DNA of 21,730 nucleotides from DASVWH01 sp036389715 (GCA_036389715.1 DASVWH010000177.1:1-21730), one strand, 5' to 3'. Positions 14,704 to 21,730 are shown, counted from the first letter of the stretch. Numbers and translations are program-made. Notes: generated from the sequence alone by a model not told the origin.

Positions 14704-15557
14704 AATGACGCGACGGGTTGTGACTGTAGCTTCGCCAGCTCGTGATAAATCTCCAAAGCCGACTGGTAGCGATAGGCCTCGCGCCGTCTGAGCATGACGG
14801 AGACGATACGCGCCAGTTCTCCCGTCTCTCCGCCGAGACGGATTAAAGCCTCTGCTCTCATGCGCGGGATGCCGTCCAGAATCTGTTGAAAGGTTTGCTC
14901 GCGCGAGAGCCCTTCGGTCAGCGGCGAACCGCCCGTCATCAAGGTCAGGAGCGCGATCCCGAGCTGGTAGAAATCGGACTGGAGCTTCGAGTACCCGTAG
15001 CGCAGGAGCTCCGGCGGCAGGTACGAGTCGTGCCCGATCAACGTCTTGGCCAGCTCCTCGGAGGTGATGGTGTTCTTGGCGATGCCGAAGTCGGAGAGCT
15101 TGTAGACCCAGTCGGGAAAGACCAGGATGTTTTTCGGCGTCACGTCCCTGTGAATGACCGGCAGCGAATGGATGTAGTCCAGGGCCTGGAGGACCTGCAT
15201 CCCGACGGCACAGACCGCCCGCGTGCTGAAGCGATAGTTTGCCGCCAGCAGATCGCCGAGCGAGCAGTTGGCCTTTTCCATGACCATCACGAGATGGCCC
15301 TGAAGCGTCTGAAAGTATTCGACGATCTGCACGATGTGCGGATGCCTGAGACATTTGAGCGAGAGGTTGCACTCGTTGATCCAGGTGTCGAGCCCGCCGC
15401 TGCGGCTGTGCGGGTCGGGCCTGATAAACTTGATGGCGCGCGCCTGCCCGTTCTGGTCGAGGGCCGAATAGACCTCTCCGCCGCCGCCGCCGTTAATTCT
15501 CTCCAGCAGCCGATACCAGTGCCCGCGCGGGCTATTGAGAAGGCTGTTCAAACACAC
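14700..15557 (-). CDS. Soluble Ser/Thr protein kinase (Hanks type)
   Basis: 285 residues made up of a kinase domain only, with no membrane helix or sensor domain. Visible: a Gly-rich loop of five consecutive Gly then EVY (G23-Y30), the ATP-binding Lys in AIKFI (K43), a helix-C Glu (E62), the catalytic loop HRDVTPKNIL (D138, N143), DFG at 156-158, and a PPE motif at 181-183. The Lys usually two residues after the catalytic Asp is Thr (T140), a variant also known in other bacterial kinases. Start: GTG at 15557 has AAAGGAG only 1 nt away, whereas a TTG two codons later (15551) is 7 nt from it and may be the real start. The stop overlaps the moeA ATG. Target unknown; the first gene of the moeA transcription unit. 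Confidence 0.85.
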   Translation of the reverse strand: MCLNSLLNSPRGHWYRLLERINGGGGGEVYSALDQNGQARAIKFIRPDPHSRSGGLDTWINECNLSLKCLRHPHIVQIVEYFQTLQGHLVMVMEKANCSLGDLLAANYRFSTRAVCAVGMQVLQALDYIHSLPVIHRDVTPKNILVFPDWVYKLSDFGIAKNTITSEELAKTLIGHDSYLPPELLRYGYSKLQSDFYQLGIALLTLMTGGSPLTEGLSREQTFQQILDGIPRMRAEALIRLGGETGELARIVSVMLRRREAYRYQSALEIYHELAKLQSQPVASL

Positions 15558-15575
15558 TCTCCTTTGACGAGAGAG

Positions 15576-15604
15576 ATTATCTCAAATCCGTCTCCGGGGA
15601 AAAC
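15576..15604 (-). promoter_or_regulatory. Possible promoter for the kinase-moeA operon
   Basis: A GATAAT -10-like hexamer lies at 15581-15576 on the minus strand with a poor GTTTTC 17 nt upstream. It sits in the 175-nt divergent region shared with the peptidase gene. The hexamer is inside a near-palindrome, GAGAT-T-ATCTC, at 15573-15583, possibly an operator. Weak evidence. Confidence 0.25.
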
Positions 15605-15644
15605 AGCAACAGCGGCCAGAGCGGGAAGCGGGCGCGGGTTGGGG

Positions 15645-15650
15645 TATAAT
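15645..15650 (+). promoter_or_regulatory. -10 box of a probable promoter for the peptidase operon
   Basis: A perfect TATAAT stands at 15645-15650, which would start transcription near 15657 and leave a leader of about 75 nt. No good -35 hexamer lies 16-18 nt upstream, so an activator or a non-standard -35 would be needed. Confidence 0.4.
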
Positions 15651-15732
15651 TCTCGGGCACGCTCAGAACGGGCCAGCCGAAGCAGTCCGTCCCGTATTCG
15701 AGTTCCAGGACTATTCTGCAAAAGGAATCACT

Positions 15733-17961
15733 ATGAAAAGCCTTCCGCGCGGGCTGTGTCGCGCCGCCGTTATCTGCCTGTTGCTGGTCATGGCCGCGCA
15801 GGGCATCGCGCAGCAGCAGCGAGAGCTGACGATTGAGTGGATATATGGCGAAGAGGCAGCCGGGATATCCGCGCTCCCCGCTTACGCCTGGCTGGCAGAC
15901 GGGACGGCGATCTTATACGACCCGCGGCGTGCGGCCGGAGAAAGAAGTTTTGAACGACTGAATCCGCAGACGGGCCGCCGGACGCCGCTGCTGGATGCTC
16001 AAAGGGCCATGACGAGCCTGCGCCGTCTGCTCCCTAAAGCGGAAGCGCCCGAGACATTGCCCTGGCCCACTGCCTTCAGCGAACAGGGAAGGCACGCGCT
16101 CTATCTATTTGAAGGCGACATCTACCTGCTCGATGTCGGGCAGTCGCAGTTCGTGCGCGTGACGCGGACACAGGCCGAGGAGAAGTCCGCCAACTTCTCA
16201 CCGGACGGGAAGAGGCTCGCCTTCGTGCGCGACAACGACATCTACGTCTATGACATCGAGCGCGGGACGGAGAAGCGCCTGACGCGCGACGGCTCAGAGA
16301 CCACGCTCAACGGAACGCTCTCCTGGGTCTACTGGGAAGAGGTCTTCGGCAGGCGCGACATAGGCTACTGGTGGTCGGACGATTCGCAGGCCATCGCCTA
16401 TCTACAGACGGACGAATCCCCTGTCGGCACATCGTATTTCGTTGATTTTCAGCCGCAGTACCCGCGCCTGATAAAGCAGCGCTACGCCAAGGCCGGGACT
16501 CCGAACCCGCCCGTGCGCGTCGGCATTGCCGAAATCAACCGGGACGAGACGACCTGGATAAAGCTCGACCCCAGGTCTTACGAGTACGTCGTGCGCGTCA
16601 AATGGCTTCCCGATAATCGCCGGGTCAGCGTGCAGACGATGAACCGCGCGCAAACGGAGCTGGACCTACATCTTGCCGACCGCTCAAACGGCGCGGCGGC
16701 GCGGGTGCTCAAGGAGAAGGATAAGGATTGGGTCAACGTCCATGACGACCTCTACTTTCTGCGAGACGGCAAGCATTTCGTCTGGGCCTCGGAGCGCACG
16801 GGCTACGCGCACCTCTACCGCTACACGCTCGAAGGCAAGCTGGTCAACCAGATCACGAAGGGCGATTGGGCGATACACTCTGCCGGAGGCGGCGTCTTCT
16901 GGCTGCGCCAGGCCGTGACGGCGATTGACGAAAAGGAGGGCTGGGTCTATTTCACCGCGCTCGAAAAATCCTCGGTCGAGCGACACCTCTACCGCGTTAG
17001 ATTCGACGGCAGCGGGATGAAGCGCCTGTCCAGGGAGGACGGCTCGCACTCGATCAGCTTCAGTCCCGACGCGCTCCACTATTTCGATGCGTACTCCAGC
17101 ATCTCGACCGCGCCGTCGCTCACGCTGCACGCGGCGGTCGGCCAGGTCCTGCTGCCGCTGGCCGGGCCCCGGACAGCGTCGCTGGCCCGATTTGAGATGC
17201 GGTATCCTGAGCTGTTAAAGATTCCGGCGGCGGATAATTTCCAGATGCCCGCCCAACTGCTCAAGCCCAAAGATTTCAACCCGGCCAGGCGTTATCCCGT
17301 AATCATCTACGTTTACGGCGGGCCTTCCGCGCCCTCCGTCGTCAACGCCTGGAAGCCCTCGAACTATTTCGACCAGCTCTTATCGCGCGAAGGCTACCTG
17401 GTGCTCTACGTTGACAACCGGAGCGCGACCGCCATCAGCCACACGCTTGAGACGACGAGCCGTGGGCAGATGTTCGGCGTGAGCCAGTTAAACGATCTTC
17501 TCGCGGCCGTCAGGTGGTTGAAGTCGCAGCCCTATGTGGACCCCGGAAGAATCGGTGTCTGGGGCCGCAGCGGCGGCGGCAGTTTCACCCTCCTGGCCAT
17601 GACCCGCTCCGGGGAATTCAAAGCGGGCATCGCCATCGCGGCCGTCACGGACTGGAGCTACTACGACACCAAGGGGATAGAGTCTATTATGAAATGGCCA
17701 GCGGTTAACCCGGAGGGCTACAACGAGTCTTCGCTGCTCAAATCGGCGAAAGATTTACACGGGCGTCTCCTGCTGGTCCACGGCACGTATGACGACAACG
17801 TTCATATCCAGAACGCCTGGCACTTCGCCGACGAGCTGATTAAAGCGGGCAAGACCTTTGACATGATGATTTATCCGATGCGTAAGCACGGCATCTCCGA
17901 TGTTCCGGCGCGCATTCACCTGGGCAAAACCATGCTTGAGTTCTGGAAAAAGAATCTCTAG
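15733..17961 (+). CDS. Secreted dipeptidyl peptidase IV-type serine peptidase (S9B/C)
   Basis: 742 residues. A signal peptide is clear (basic start, AAVICLLLVMAAQGIA, cleavage likely near residue 26), so it acts in the periplasm or outside. A beta-propeller (~30-490) precedes an alpha/beta hydrolase domain (~500-742). Landmarks of DPP IV: the WVYWEEVFGR motif with the paired Glu (E202, E203) that anchors the substrate N-terminus, the oxyanion Tyr in VYGGP (Y528), nucleophile S613 in GRSGG, D687 and N689 in HGTYDDNVH, and H719 in RKHGI. Family enzymes release X-Pro or X-Ala dipeptides from N-termini. The nucleophile motif lacks the usual Tyr/aromatic residue (normally GWSYGG). An AAAGGA motif 8 nt before the ATG fixes the start. 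The next gene follows by 41 nt with no terminator. Confidence 0.93.
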   Translation: MKSLPRGLCRAAVICLLLVMAAQGIAQQQRELTIEWIYGEEAAGISALPAYAWLADGTAILYDPRRAAGERSFERLNPQTGRRTPLLDAQRAMTSLRRLLPKAEAPETLPWPTAFSEQGRHALYLFEGDIYLLDVGQSQFVRVTRTQAEEKSANFSPDGKRLAFVRDNDIYVYDIERGTEKRLTRDGSETTLNGTLSWVYWEEVFGRRDIGYWWSDDSQAIAYLQTDESPVGTSYFVDFQPQYPRLIKQRYAKAGTPNPPVRVGIAEINRDETTWIKLDPRSYEYVVRVKWLPDNRRVSVQTMNRAQTELDLHLADRSNGAAARVLKEKDKDWVNVHDDLYFLRDGKHFVWASERTGYAHLYRYTLEGKLVNQITKGDWAIHSAGGGVFWLRQAVTAIDEKEGWVYFTALEKSSVERHLYRVRFDGSGMKRLSREDGSHSISFSPDALHYFDAYSSISTAPSLTLHAAVGQVLLPLAGPRTASLARFEMRYPELLKIPAADNFQMPAQLLKPKDFNPARRYPVIIYVYGGPSAPSVVNAWKPSNYFDQLLSREGYLVLYVDNRSATAISHTLETTSRGQMFGVSQLNDLLAAVRWLKSQPYVDPGRIGVWGRSGGGSFTLLAMTRSGEFKAGIAIAAVTDWSYYDTKGIESIMKWPAVNPEGYNESSLLKSAKDLHGRLLLVHGTYDDNVHIQNAWHFADELIKAGKTFDMMIYPMRKHGISDVPARIHLGKTMLEFWKKNL

Positions 17962-18002
17962 CCGGGCCCTGTAAAGCCTTCTTCCAAACCCATCAGGAGC
18001 AT

Positions 18003-19292
18003 ATGCAGAGCAGACACATCACCCTCTTGATCGCTCTTATCTTAAGCCTCGCCTGTGCGGTGCGCGGCCAGGAGGGCTACACCTACATCAGGGCCGCGAG
18101 GCTGTTCGACGGCCGGTCCGACACGCTCACGGAGAGCGTCTCCGTGCTGGTCCAGGGCAAAACCATCGTGCGTGTCGGCAGGGATTTGCCCGTCCCGGCC
18201 GGGGCGACGGTCATTGACCTGGGCGAGCGCACTCTGATGCCCGGCTTGATTGACGCGCATACGCATATCGTCCTGCACGCGGGCGACTATGACGCGCAGA
18301 TACTGCGTGAGACGCCCGAGTATCGCTCTATCTATGCGACGGTCAATGCGAGAAAGACCCTGGAAGCGGGCGTGACGAGCATCCGCGACCTCGGCAATGA
18401 GGGCGCGGGCTTCGCGGACGTGGCGCTGCGTGACGCCATCGCCGGGGGCCTAGTGCCGGGGCCGCGCATCGTCGCCGCCATCCGCCCCGTGACCAGCACG
18501 GGCGCGTATCGCCTCGTCGGCTACTCTCCTTACCACACGCTGCCGCCGCTTGCGTCTTCCGCGGACGGCCCCGCGGAGGTGCGCAAAGAGGTCCGGCGGC
18601 TGATCGAGCAGGGGGCCGATGTCATCAAGATTTACATGGAGTCCTATGAGAAGCGGCAGATGAGAAGCGACCTGCTGACGGGCGCGCTCAATTATTCGCA
18701 GGAGGAGTTGAATGCCCTGGTCGAGGAGGCCCACAGGGGCGGCGTGCGCGTGGCGGCACACACTTACTCGGACGAGGCAGCGCGCATGGCCATCACGGCC
18801 GGGGCCGATTCCATCGAGCACGGCCTGTACCTGAAGGAAGAGACCTTCCGCTTAATGGCCCGGAAGGGCATCTACTACGTGCCGACGCTGCTCGTCTATG
18901 AACTCTGGCGCGACGGGAAAATCTTCGGCGGCATCTCTGCGGAAAATAAGCTCAAACTGACCAACACTGTCCGCGAGCACACAGCTACTTTCAAGCGCGC
19001 GCTGGCCACCCCTGTCAAGATCGCCTTCGGCACTGACACCTTCGAGTTGCCGGGCACTAACGCGCAAGAACTTGAGTTGATGGTCCGCTACGGGATGCGC
19101 CCGGTCGAAGCGCTGCGCTCGGCCACGCTCACGTCGGCCGCCCTGTTGGGCCTGGGCAATCTGACCGGCACTATCGAGCCGGGCAAATCCGCCGACCTGA
19201 TAGCCTTCAAGGGAAACCCGCTGGAGGACATCCGGGCCACACAGCGCGTCTCCTTCGTCATGAAGGAGGGAACAATCTACTTGAACAGGTAG
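18003..19292 (+). CDS. Secreted metal-dependent amidohydrolase, prolidase-like
   Basis: 429 residues with a signal peptide (ITLLIALILSLACAVRGQ). The amidohydrolase TIM-barrel ligands are all visible: H86 and H88 in DAHTH, K209 in VIKIYM (the likely carboxylated Lys), H253 in AAHTYS, H273 in SIEHG and D344 in AFGTD. The small beta domain is formed by both ends (start YTYIRAARLFDG; end LTGTIEPGKSADLIAF). This resembles the secreted Xaa-Pro/Xaa-Arg dipeptidase and imidazolonepropionase-like subgroup. With a DPP IV gene 41 nt upstream, cleavage of the released X-Pro dipeptides is a sensible inference, but the exact substrate is not shown by the sequence. An AGGAG motif just before the ATG supports the start. 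Confidence 0.9.
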   Translation: MQSRHITLLIALILSLACAVRGQEGYTYIRAARLFDGRSDTLTESVSVLVQGKTIVRVGRDLPVPAGATVIDLGERTLMPGLIDAHTHIVLHAGDYDAQILRETPEYRSIYATVNARKTLEAGVTSIRDLGNEGAGFADVALRDAIAGGLVPGPRIVAAIRPVTSTGAYRLVGYSPYHTLPPLASSADGPAEVRKEVRRLIEQGADVIKIYMESYEKRQMRSDLLTGALNYSQEELNALVEEAHRGGVRVAAHTYSDEAARMAITAGADSIEHGLYLKEETFRLMARKGIYYVPTLLVYELWRDGKIFGGISAENKLKLTNTVREHTATFKRALATPVKIAFGTDTFELPGTNAQELELMVRYGMRPVEALRSATLTSAALLGLGNLTGTIEPGKSADLIAFKGNPLEDIRATQRVSFVMKEGTIYLNR

Positions 19293-19312
19293 CGGCGCAG
19301 CCATCAGAAGCA

Positions 19313-19337
19313 TCTCGCTCACATCGTTCGAGCGAGA
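19313..19337 (+). terminator. Stem-loop after the amidohydrolase gene
   Basis: TCTCGCTC at 19313-19320 pairs perfectly with GAGCGAGA at 19330-19337 over a 9-nt loop, 20 nt after the stop codon. No T-run follows, so it may be a Rho-assisted end or an RNA-stabilising hairpin. Confidence 0.45.
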
Positions 19338-19338
19338 C

Positions 19339-19436
19339 ACCGGCCTATTAAGGGAGCGCGCGGCTTGGCCGGGCCATCCCTCGCCGGTAATAAGGCCATT
19401 AAGTTAGCTCTCGCGCCCGGCATCCGGTCGGGCGCG
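19339..19436 (+). other. Densely structured intergenic segment before the DNA glycosylase gene
   Basis: Three nested helices can be drawn: ACCGGC (19339-19344) with GCCGGT (19383-19388), AGGGA (19351-19355) with TCCCT (19377-19381), and CGGC (19361-19364) with GCCG (19368-19371). A second hairpin follows, CGCGCCCG (19412-19419) with CGGGCGCG (19429-19436). No ORF is visible. It could be an unclassified structured leader or a decayed repeat. Confidence 0.4.
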
Positions 19437-19465
19437 CAGCGCGCTCAATCAAGCCATCAACATTT

Positions 19466-20134
19466 ATGACGGCCCGAGAAAGTAAAGCGAAAAGCGAAAG
19501 AGGCGGCTTCCTCTACGACCCGGATGAAGCTGTGCGGTATCTCTCTGCTGTTGATTCGACACTCGGCGCACTGATAGAGCGCGCCGGGCCTTTCAATATG
19601 CAGCTCCGCCGCCTGCTTAATCCCTTTGAAGCCCTGGCCAGAAACATCATCTACCAGCAACTTCACGGGGCTGCGGCGGCGGCGATTCACGGGCGTGTCC
19701 TGGCTCTCTTAGGAAAAGATAAACTGCATCCGCAGGACATCTTCGACGCATCGGAGGAAAGCCTGCGTGCTGCGGGGCTCTCGGGGGCTAAGCTGGCCGC
19801 GCTGAAAGACCTGGCCGTCAAAACGCTCGATGGCACTGTCCCGACCCTGGCGCGATTGCGCCGGATGGATGACGAAGAGCTCATAGAGCGTCTGACGGAG
19901 GTGCGCGGCATCGGTCGCTGGACTGTCGAGATGCTGCTGATATTCGGCCTGGGGCGGCCGGACGTGCTGCCTGTCGGCGACTTCGCCGTGCGCAAAGGCT
20001 TCTGGCTCGCCTATGGCATGAAAGAGATGCCGAAACCGAAAGAGCTGGCGCAGTATGGCGAACGCTGGAGGCCCTTCAGATCAGTCGCGAGCTGGTACAT
20101 GTGGCGCGTGCACGAACTCCCGCCCGGCTCGTAA
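19466..20134 (+). CDS. DNA-3-methyladenine glycosylase II-type (HhH-GPD) protein
   Basis: 222 residues. It removes alkylated bases in base excision repair. The helix-hairpin-helix is EVRGIGRWTVEMLLIFGLG (~145-163) and the catalytic Asp is D172 in DVLPVGDFAVRKG; ARNIIYQQLHGAAA (~58-71) forms the family's substrate-pocket helix. It lacks the N-terminal domain of E. coli AlkA (282 residues) and is of the shorter form found in many bacteria. No Shine-Dalgarno motif precedes the ATG. It is the last chromosomal gene before the integrated element. Confidence 0.9.
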   Translation: MTARESKAKSERGGFLYDPDEAVRYLSAVDSTLGALIERAGPFNMQLRRLLNPFEALARNIIYQQLHGAAAAAIHGRVLALLGKDKLHPQDIFDASEESLRAAGLSGAKLAALKDLAVKTLDGTVPTLARLRRMDDEELIERLTEVRGIGRWTVEMLLIFGLGRPDVLPVGDFAVRKGFWLAYGMKEMPKPKELAQYGERWRPFRSVASWYMWRVHELPPGS

Positions 20135-20226
20135 ATTTCATCACTGCGCCGGGCGACACTCCCGAACCTGTGACGATCCCACGCCGCGTCCTCACTTTCC
20201 GTTACACGACGACCAAAAACACGAAC

Positions 20227-20247
20227 ACCCCTCGAAAACCGAAGGGT
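20227..20247 (-). terminator. Probable terminator of the original tRNA gene
   Basis: On the minus strand ACCC-T-TCG pairs with CGA-G-GGGT (one mismatch) over a 5-nt loop, and five T residues follow about 6 nt downstream. It lies 27 nt after the tRNA-like CCA end on the same strand, as expected for the terminator left behind when an element entered the tRNA gene. Confidence 0.45.
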
Positions 20248-20273
20248 GCAAGTGTGCCATTTATTGATGTTAA

Positions 20274-20306
20274 TGGCGGAGCCGACGGGACTCGAACCCG
20301 CGATCT
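20274..20306 (-). pseudogene. tRNA 3'-end fragment, candidate attachment site
   Basis: In the minus direction the segment carries a complete T arm (stem GCGGG/CCCGT around loop TTCGAGT, 20301-20285), the acceptor 3' strand CGGCTCC, discriminator G and an encoded CCA (20276-20274). Upstream of the T arm no anticodon stem, D arm or matching GGAGCCG acceptor 5' strand can be formed, so only the last ~30 nt of a tRNA gene are present. This is the usual mark left by a tyrosine recombinase integrating into a tRNA 3' end; the intact gene should lie beyond the right edge. The isoacceptor cannot be told. Confidence 0.75.
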
Positions 20307-20340
20307 CCGAGCAGCCTGACTGAAGCTATCTCTTCAAACA

Positions 20341-21474
20341 TCAATTGTTTACGGCCAGCCTTAATTCCGGTTTTTCTGCTTCTGCGGGATTTTTAACGGG
20401 ACGCAGTCGCTGAATCGCTTCAACCGCCGCCCGCTTCCTTCCATCGGTCCCGTGAACATAGCCGGCGCTCGTCTTAATATCGCGGTGGCCCATGAGCGCC
20501 ATGATCTCGTAAGACGAATAGCCCGCCTCGCCCAGCCGGGTGCCGAACGTGTGACGCATTGTGTAGAGTCTCGCCCCTTTGATACCGGCGTCCTTCAGCG
20601 CCCGGCGGAAACCATTCTTAACTTCCTTGAAACGGTCGCCGGTGCGCCAACTGACGAACAGAAATTCGCTCCCCTTGTTCCGGTTGTAGAGATCGAGCAA
20701 GACCTCCCGCACAGCCTCGCTCATGGGAATCTCCCTCTCTTCGTCAGTCTTCGTACCCGCGCGCAGGACGTTACGCTCGAAGTCAACGTCCGAGCGGCGC
20801 AGGTTGAAAATCTCCGAAGGAGGACGTAGTCCCGTACCGATGCCGACAATCGCGATGGGGCGCAGATGGGCAAGCGTGCCCGTCATAGCGGCCATCAAAC
20901 GATCCTCTTCATCGTGAGTGAAGTAACGCGGTATAACTTTGCGACCTTTGAACCTCTCGACCTGACGGCAAGGGTTGCGATCAACCTTCCCGAAATCTTT
21001 CGCTTTCGTGAAAATCTTGGACAAGATTTCGAGCTCGCGATTGACTGAAGTATGGCTCAACCGGGTGCCTCGGACGGTGATTGAATTACGACGGAGTGTT
21101 TTGAAGCCTTCAATCATTTCCGGGGTAATCTGATCCAGCCTCTTATTTCCGAAGTGCTTGATCAAAGTCTTGCAGCGCGTTTCATCCGATGTCTTGCAAG
21201 AGCGTTTATTCGCGCGCGCCCAGGGAAGGTAAACCCCTTCGACAAATTCGCTGAAGGCTGGAGCTACCTTCTTGTGCGAGCCGTATTTGCCCTCGAAAAC
21301 ATCATTCTTGATCCGAACCTCAGCTTGCTCGGCCTGAGACCTGGTGCGGGCCTCTTTGATCGCGCCGAGATAACGCACGTTGCTGATCCAAAAATCATAG
21401 TACCAGTGAGCATGTTTGCAGGATTTCTTTTCCTGACATTCACGTCGCTTGCACTGACGTTGATAAACTGCCAT
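20341..21474 (-). CDS. Tyrosine recombinase (site-specific integrase)
   Basis: 377 residues from the ATG at 21474, which has AGGAG 9 nt upstream; the open frame extends to 21531 without such support. It has an N-terminal arm-type region, a core-binding domain (~70-170, FSEFVEGVYLPWARANKRS) and a catalytic domain with R217 (GTGLR), K242 (GTKTDEE), R307 (TMRHTFGTR), H330 (LMGHRD) and nucleophile Y339 (SAGYVH). The His usually three residues before the second Arg is Tyr (Y304), a known natural variant. The first 25 residues contain Cys and His spaced as C8, C13, C19, H21/H23, possibly a zinc site in the arm-binding part. It catalyses integration at the adjacent tRNA-derived site. Confidence 0.93.
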   Translation of the reverse strand: MAVYQRQCKRRECQEKKSCKHAHWYYDFWISNVRYLGAIKEARTRSQAEQAEVRIKNDVFEGKYGSHKKVAPAFSEFVEGVYLPWARANKRSCKTSDETRCKTLIKHFGNKRLDQITPEMIEGFKTLRRNSITVRGTRLSHTSVNRELEILSKIFTKAKDFGKVDRNPCRQVERFKGRKVIPRYFTHDEEDRLMAAMTGTLAHLRPIAIVGIGTGLRPPSEIFNLRRSDVDFERNVLRAGTKTDEEREIPMSEAVREVLLDLYNRNKGSEFLFVSWRTGDRFKEVKNGFRRALKDAGIKGARLYTMRHTFGTRLGEAGYSSYEIMALMGHRDIKTSAGYVHGTDGRKRAAVEAIQRLRPVKNPAEAEKPELRLAVNN

Positions 21475-21536
21475 TACTTGTTTCTCCTTCTTCAAGCGCT
21501 TGCAGCCATTCTCGAAGGAAGAGAACGGCATGAATC

Positions 21537-21728
21537 TTACACTTCAGGTTTTGTCCAGGCAAGAATTTCGTCGCGGTCAAAGAGTGTGCGATCGCCGGCC
21601 TTGCGAAAGGGGATCTTTCTCTGGCTAACCCAATCGTAAACAGTCCTCTTCGAGATGCGGAGGAGAACTGCTACCTCTTTGACTTCCAGAAATTTAGGGA
21701 GTGGATCTTGTAACTGACTGTTATTCAT
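21537..21728 (-). CDS. Excisionase-like helix-turn-helix protein
   Basis: 63 residues from the ATG at 21728, two bases from the window edge. The sequence is a small MerR/excisionase-type winged HTH: FLEVKEVAVLLRISKRTVYDWVSQRKIPFRKAG, then RTLFDRDEILAWTK. Such proteins act as recombination directionality factors or as repressors. It precedes the integrase by 62 nt on the same strand and is probably co-transcribed. Because its upstream region is outside the window, a slightly longer reading cannot be excluded. Confidence 0.85.
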   Translation of the reverse strand: MNNSQLQDPLPKFLEVKEVAVLLRISKRTVYDWVSQRKIPFRKAGDRTLFDRDEILAWTKPEV

Positions 21729-21730
21729 CT

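Larger units (their letters stand above)
20274..21730 (-). mobile_element. End of an integrated genetic element (continues past right edge)
   Basis: The segment combines a displaced tRNA 3' end, a tyrosine recombinase whose stop codon is ~35 nt from it, and an excisionase-like HTH gene. Base composition is noticeably less GC-rich than the flanking genes. Only the integration module is visible, so phage, integrative conjugative element and genomic island cannot be told apart. Confidence 0.75.

Noticed and set aside
14704..15372. N-terminal extension of moeA giving a 625-residue protein
   Set aside because: This part is the kinase gene in another frame; MoeA homology begins exactly at the ATG at 14703, which overlaps the kinase stop.
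14700..15557. Kinase as a pseudokinase because of Thr at the catalytic-loop Lys position
   Set aside because: The ATP-binding Lys, HRD Asp, Asn and DFG are all intact, and HRDVTP variants occur in other bacterial kinases that are regarded as active.
20101..20319. 72-residue plus-strand frame ending in GADGTRTRDLR
   Set aside because: The ending is the well-known false translation of antisense tRNA sequence; the frame overlaps the glycosylase end and the tRNA fragment.
20274..20345. Complete tRNA gene on the minus strand
   Set aside because: Only the T arm, acceptor 3' strand and CCA can be built; no anticodon stem-loop, D arm or matching acceptor 5' strand follows upstream.

Overview
The window is a dense, GC-rich bacterial chromosome segment that ends, on the right, in the edge of an integrated mobile element. 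The GC bias, the rimP-nusA-infB cluster without a visible ylxR, the secreted prolyl-peptide degradation genes and the stand-alone Ser/Thr kinase would fit an Acidobacteriota-like organism (for example Blastocatellia). That is an inference from style and content; no rRNA or other phylogenetic marker settles it.

Layout, left to right. (1) 1-3250, minus strand: the transcription/translation cluster rimP > nusA > infB (infB runs off the left edge), driven from a good sigma70-type promoter at 3216-3244 with a roughly 95-nt leader that carries a possible attenuator hairpin. (2) 3327-4062, minus: a small two-helix membrane protein and a YqeY/GatB-like protein. (3) 4196-6013, plus: a large polytopic membrane protein resembling GT-C glycosyltransferases, ending at a perfect 36-bp palindrome that serves as a probable bidirectional terminator. 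(4) 6164-15557, minus: a long co-directional run. Read in the direction of transcription it is: Ser/Thr kinase, moeA (start overlapping the kinase stop), a membrane glycosyltransferase with an inserted beta-rich domain, moaC, then (from its own promoter) an M50-like membrane protease and a small barrel-like protein, then uvrA and a NYN-domain nuclease-like protein. (5) 15733-19292, plus: a secreted dipeptidyl peptidase IV-type enzyme and a secreted metal-dependent amidohydrolase of the prolidase-like type, probably one operon for proline-containing peptides. (6) 19466-20134, plus: a short AlkA-type DNA glycosylase. (7) 20274-21730, minus: a displaced tRNA 3' end, a tyrosine recombinase and an excisionase-like HTH protein, visibly less GC-rich than the rest. 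This is one end of an integrated element that continues beyond the right edge.

Most of the window is ordinary housekeeping. The points most worth a second look are the integrated element at the right edge (its cargo lies outside the window), a dispersed family of degenerate heptamer sequences just upstream of three genes (nusA, moaC, yqeY), the 36-bp palindrome, the kinase-moeA translational coupling with a membrane glycosyltransferase inside a molybdenum-cofactor cluster, and a compact structured element before the DNA glycosylase gene. I found no CRISPR array, insertion sequence, rRNA or recognisable defence system in the visible part. No stretch over about 300 bases lacks a gene; the larger gaps (431-606, 9638-9850, 15558-15732, 19293-19465, 20135-20340) are described under features or findings.
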